Notes under the pieces: model-generated
The model's input: only the letters and a program-made list of their open reading frames with translations
The model's database searches: none
What the model was told of the DNA's origin: nothing
Shown here: piece after piece, positions 62,915 through 64,000 of the stretch
Numbering within the stretch: the stretch's first letter is position 1
How the letters are laid out: every line of letters begins with the position of its first letter
Position numbers and translations under genes: made by a program
Source of the DNA: an uncultured Eubacterium sp.
Lineage (GTDB): Bacteria > Bacillota > Clostridia > Lachnospirales > Lachnospiraceae
DNA length: 64,000 nucleotides
Assembly (NCBI GenBank): GCA_910584245.1
Contig: CAJTZF010000014.1
Location: 10,049 to 74,048 of the forward strand
Direction of reading: 5' to 3'

Positions 62915-62950
62915 AAAACGGGACTGTCTGTCACAGGATAGTCCCGTTTT
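62915..62950 (+). terminator. Intrinsic terminator after glgP
   Basis: AAAACGGGACT (62915-62925) pairs perfectly with AGTCCCGTTTT (62940-62950), loop of 14 bases. Confidence 0.88.
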
Positions 62951-62973
62951 AAAAATGGAAGGGAGAATTAAAC

Positions 62974-63885
62974 ATGGCAGCTACGACAGTACAGCACTTT
63001 ATTTCATTGGAGGATGCATTGTATTCCCTTTATGGGGATGGCATACGTATTGCGGGCGTGGACCGGATTACCGGAGGGGATATTAATCAGGCATATGGTT
63101 TGCGGTTGACGGATGGAACATATATTTTTATGAAGACGAATGAAAAACAAAATATATCCTTTTTTACGTGTGAGGCCGCCGGCCTGGATGCCATTGCCCG
63201 AACAAAAGCAATCGGCACGCCGCGCATTCTTTGCAGTGGGACGGACGAGGACAGGGGCGGATATTCCTTTTTGCTGTTGGAATTTATAAGAGGAGGCCGC
63301 CAGATAGCGGGTTATTGGGAGACATTGGCACAGCAATTAGCGGCCATGCATCGGGCGCCGACAGAGGATTTTGTGTCAGGCGGGGGATATGGTTTCAGTC
63401 ATGACAATTATATAGGAGCGCGGCAGCAGGTGAATGCAAGGCACGATAGCTGGATCGCATTTTTCCGAGATTGCCGCCTGGAGCCGCAGTTTAGGCATGC
63501 GGAGCATTTTTTTGGCACATCGGACCGAAAGAAGATCATAAAATTGCTTGATCATCTGGATAAGTATCTTGTGGAGCCAGAGCGCCCGTCGTTATTACAC
63601 GGTGATCTGTGGTCTGGTAATGTTATGACGGGAAGCGACGGCAGCGCGTGGCTTATTGATCCCGCTGTCTATGTCGGGCACGCGGAAGCCGACATTGCCA
63701 TGACGGAATTGTTCGGGGGATTTCCCCGGAAATTTTATGCCGCCTACCGGGAAGCGGGTTTCCTGCCGCCTGGTTACTGTGACCGGCGTGAATTGTATAA
63801 TCTATATCAGCTGTTGAACCACTTAAATATGTTTGGGTATATGTATCTTCCATCTGTGAACCATATTGTGAGAAGGTATAGCTAA
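62974..63885 (+). CDS. Fructosamine/ketosamine-3-kinase-family protein
   Basis: 303 residues of the fructosamine kinase family (APH-like fold). VDRITGGDINQAYGL, the catalytic LLHGDLWSGNVM and LIDPAVYVGHAEADIAM are typical. Family members phosphorylate fructosamines or other protein-bound or free ketosamines for deglycation. GGAAGGGAG precedes the start. It is monocistronic, between two terminators. Confidence 0.9.
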   Translation: MAATTVQHFISLEDALYSLYGDGIRIAGVDRITGGDINQAYGLRLTDGTYIFMKTNEKQNISFFTCEAAGLDAIARTKAIGTPRILCSGTDEDRGGYSFLLLEFIRGGRQIAGYWETLAQQLAAMHRAPTEDFVSGGGYGFSHDNYIGARQQVNARHDSWIAFFRDCRLEPQFRHAEHFFGTSDRKKIIKLLDHLDKYLVEPERPSLLHGDLWSGNVMTGSDGSAWLIDPAVYVGHAEADIAMTELFGGFPRKFYAAYREAGFLPPGYCDRRELYNLYQLLNHLNMFGYMYLPSVNHIVRRYS

Positions 63886-63943
63886 AATTTGTATGACAAT
63901 AAGAGGGGAATGGAACTATAAATCGACGAACAATAGGTGTTTG

Positions 63944-63969
63944 AAAAGTCCGAGTTTTCGGGCTTTTTT
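63944..63969 (+). terminator. Intrinsic terminator after the fructosamine-kinase-like gene
   Basis: AAAAGTCCG (63944-63952) pairs with CGGGCTTTT (63959-63967), one G-U, 6-base loop, ending in T residues. Confidence 0.85.
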
Positions 63970-64000
63970 AAGTGAAGGTTCATGATTTACAAGGTAAAAT

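Overview
The window is a contiguous piece of a low-to-mid GC Gram-positive chromosome, most likely a Clostridia member of the Lachnospiraceae type. The evidence is the clpX-lon-engB order, SpoIID-family and HD-GYP proteins, a clostridial serine acetyltransferase, lysine-rich Ig-like surface domains, a eukaryotic-like (type 2) IleS, and AAGGAGG-type ribosome binding sites. Genus cannot be fixed from the sequence alone.

Layout. 1-11.9 kb: the clpX 3' end, lon, engB and cysE, followed by leftward-reading genes (SGNH hydrolase, DUF4352 lipoprotein, tRNA-Pro(CGG)), then an M15 peptidase, a MATE exporter and two CobW-type GTPases, one with a tandem His/Cys-rich metal-binding repeat. 12.1-14.7 kb: an AT-rich type II restriction-modification island (C5-cytosine methyltransferase, a CCGG-family-like nuclease, Vsr). 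14.7-17.9 kb: capA-like and recD2. 17.9-42.5 kb: an AT-rich accessory block holding a large biosynthetic cluster. 42.6-49.3 kb: sialic acid/amino sugar catabolism (nagB divergent from nanE-nanA-symporter-yhcH-nanK-nagA). 49.3-57 kb: hemerythrin, DUF1848, SpoIID-like, YihY/BrkB, a secreted subtilase and HD-GYP. 57-64 kb: ileS, glgP and a fructosamine-kinase-like gene.

The item of most interest is the 18-42.5 kb cluster. It encodes six radical SAM enzymes: one HemW/HemN-like, two SPASM-type, one ThiH/NosL-like aromatic amino acid lyase, and two paralogous Elp3/RaSEA-like proteins. Alongside these are a methyltransferase, a nucleoside-deoxyribosyltransferase-like protein, a dihydroorotate/dihydropyrimidine-dehydrogenase-like flavoprotein, a creatininase-family amidohydrolase, three adenylate-forming ligases, one free-standing acyl carrier protein, an SHMT-like PLP enzyme, a pair of ABC exporter halves and BtrH-like acyltransferase-type proteins. 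I see no NRPS or PKS megasynthase.

The HemW-like enzyme followed directly by a methyltransferase resembles the C10P/C10Q cyclopropanation pair of CC-1065. At the other end of the block an AlkD-family DNA glycosylase recalls the YtkR2 self-resistance enzyme of yatakemycin. A DinB-fold protein with a complete His triad starts the block. Together they suggest, as inference only, a pathway for a DNA-reactive small molecule in an anaerobic firmicute. A truncated short-chain dehydrogenase remnant at 39.3-39.4 kb shows that the cluster has been rearranged at its right side.
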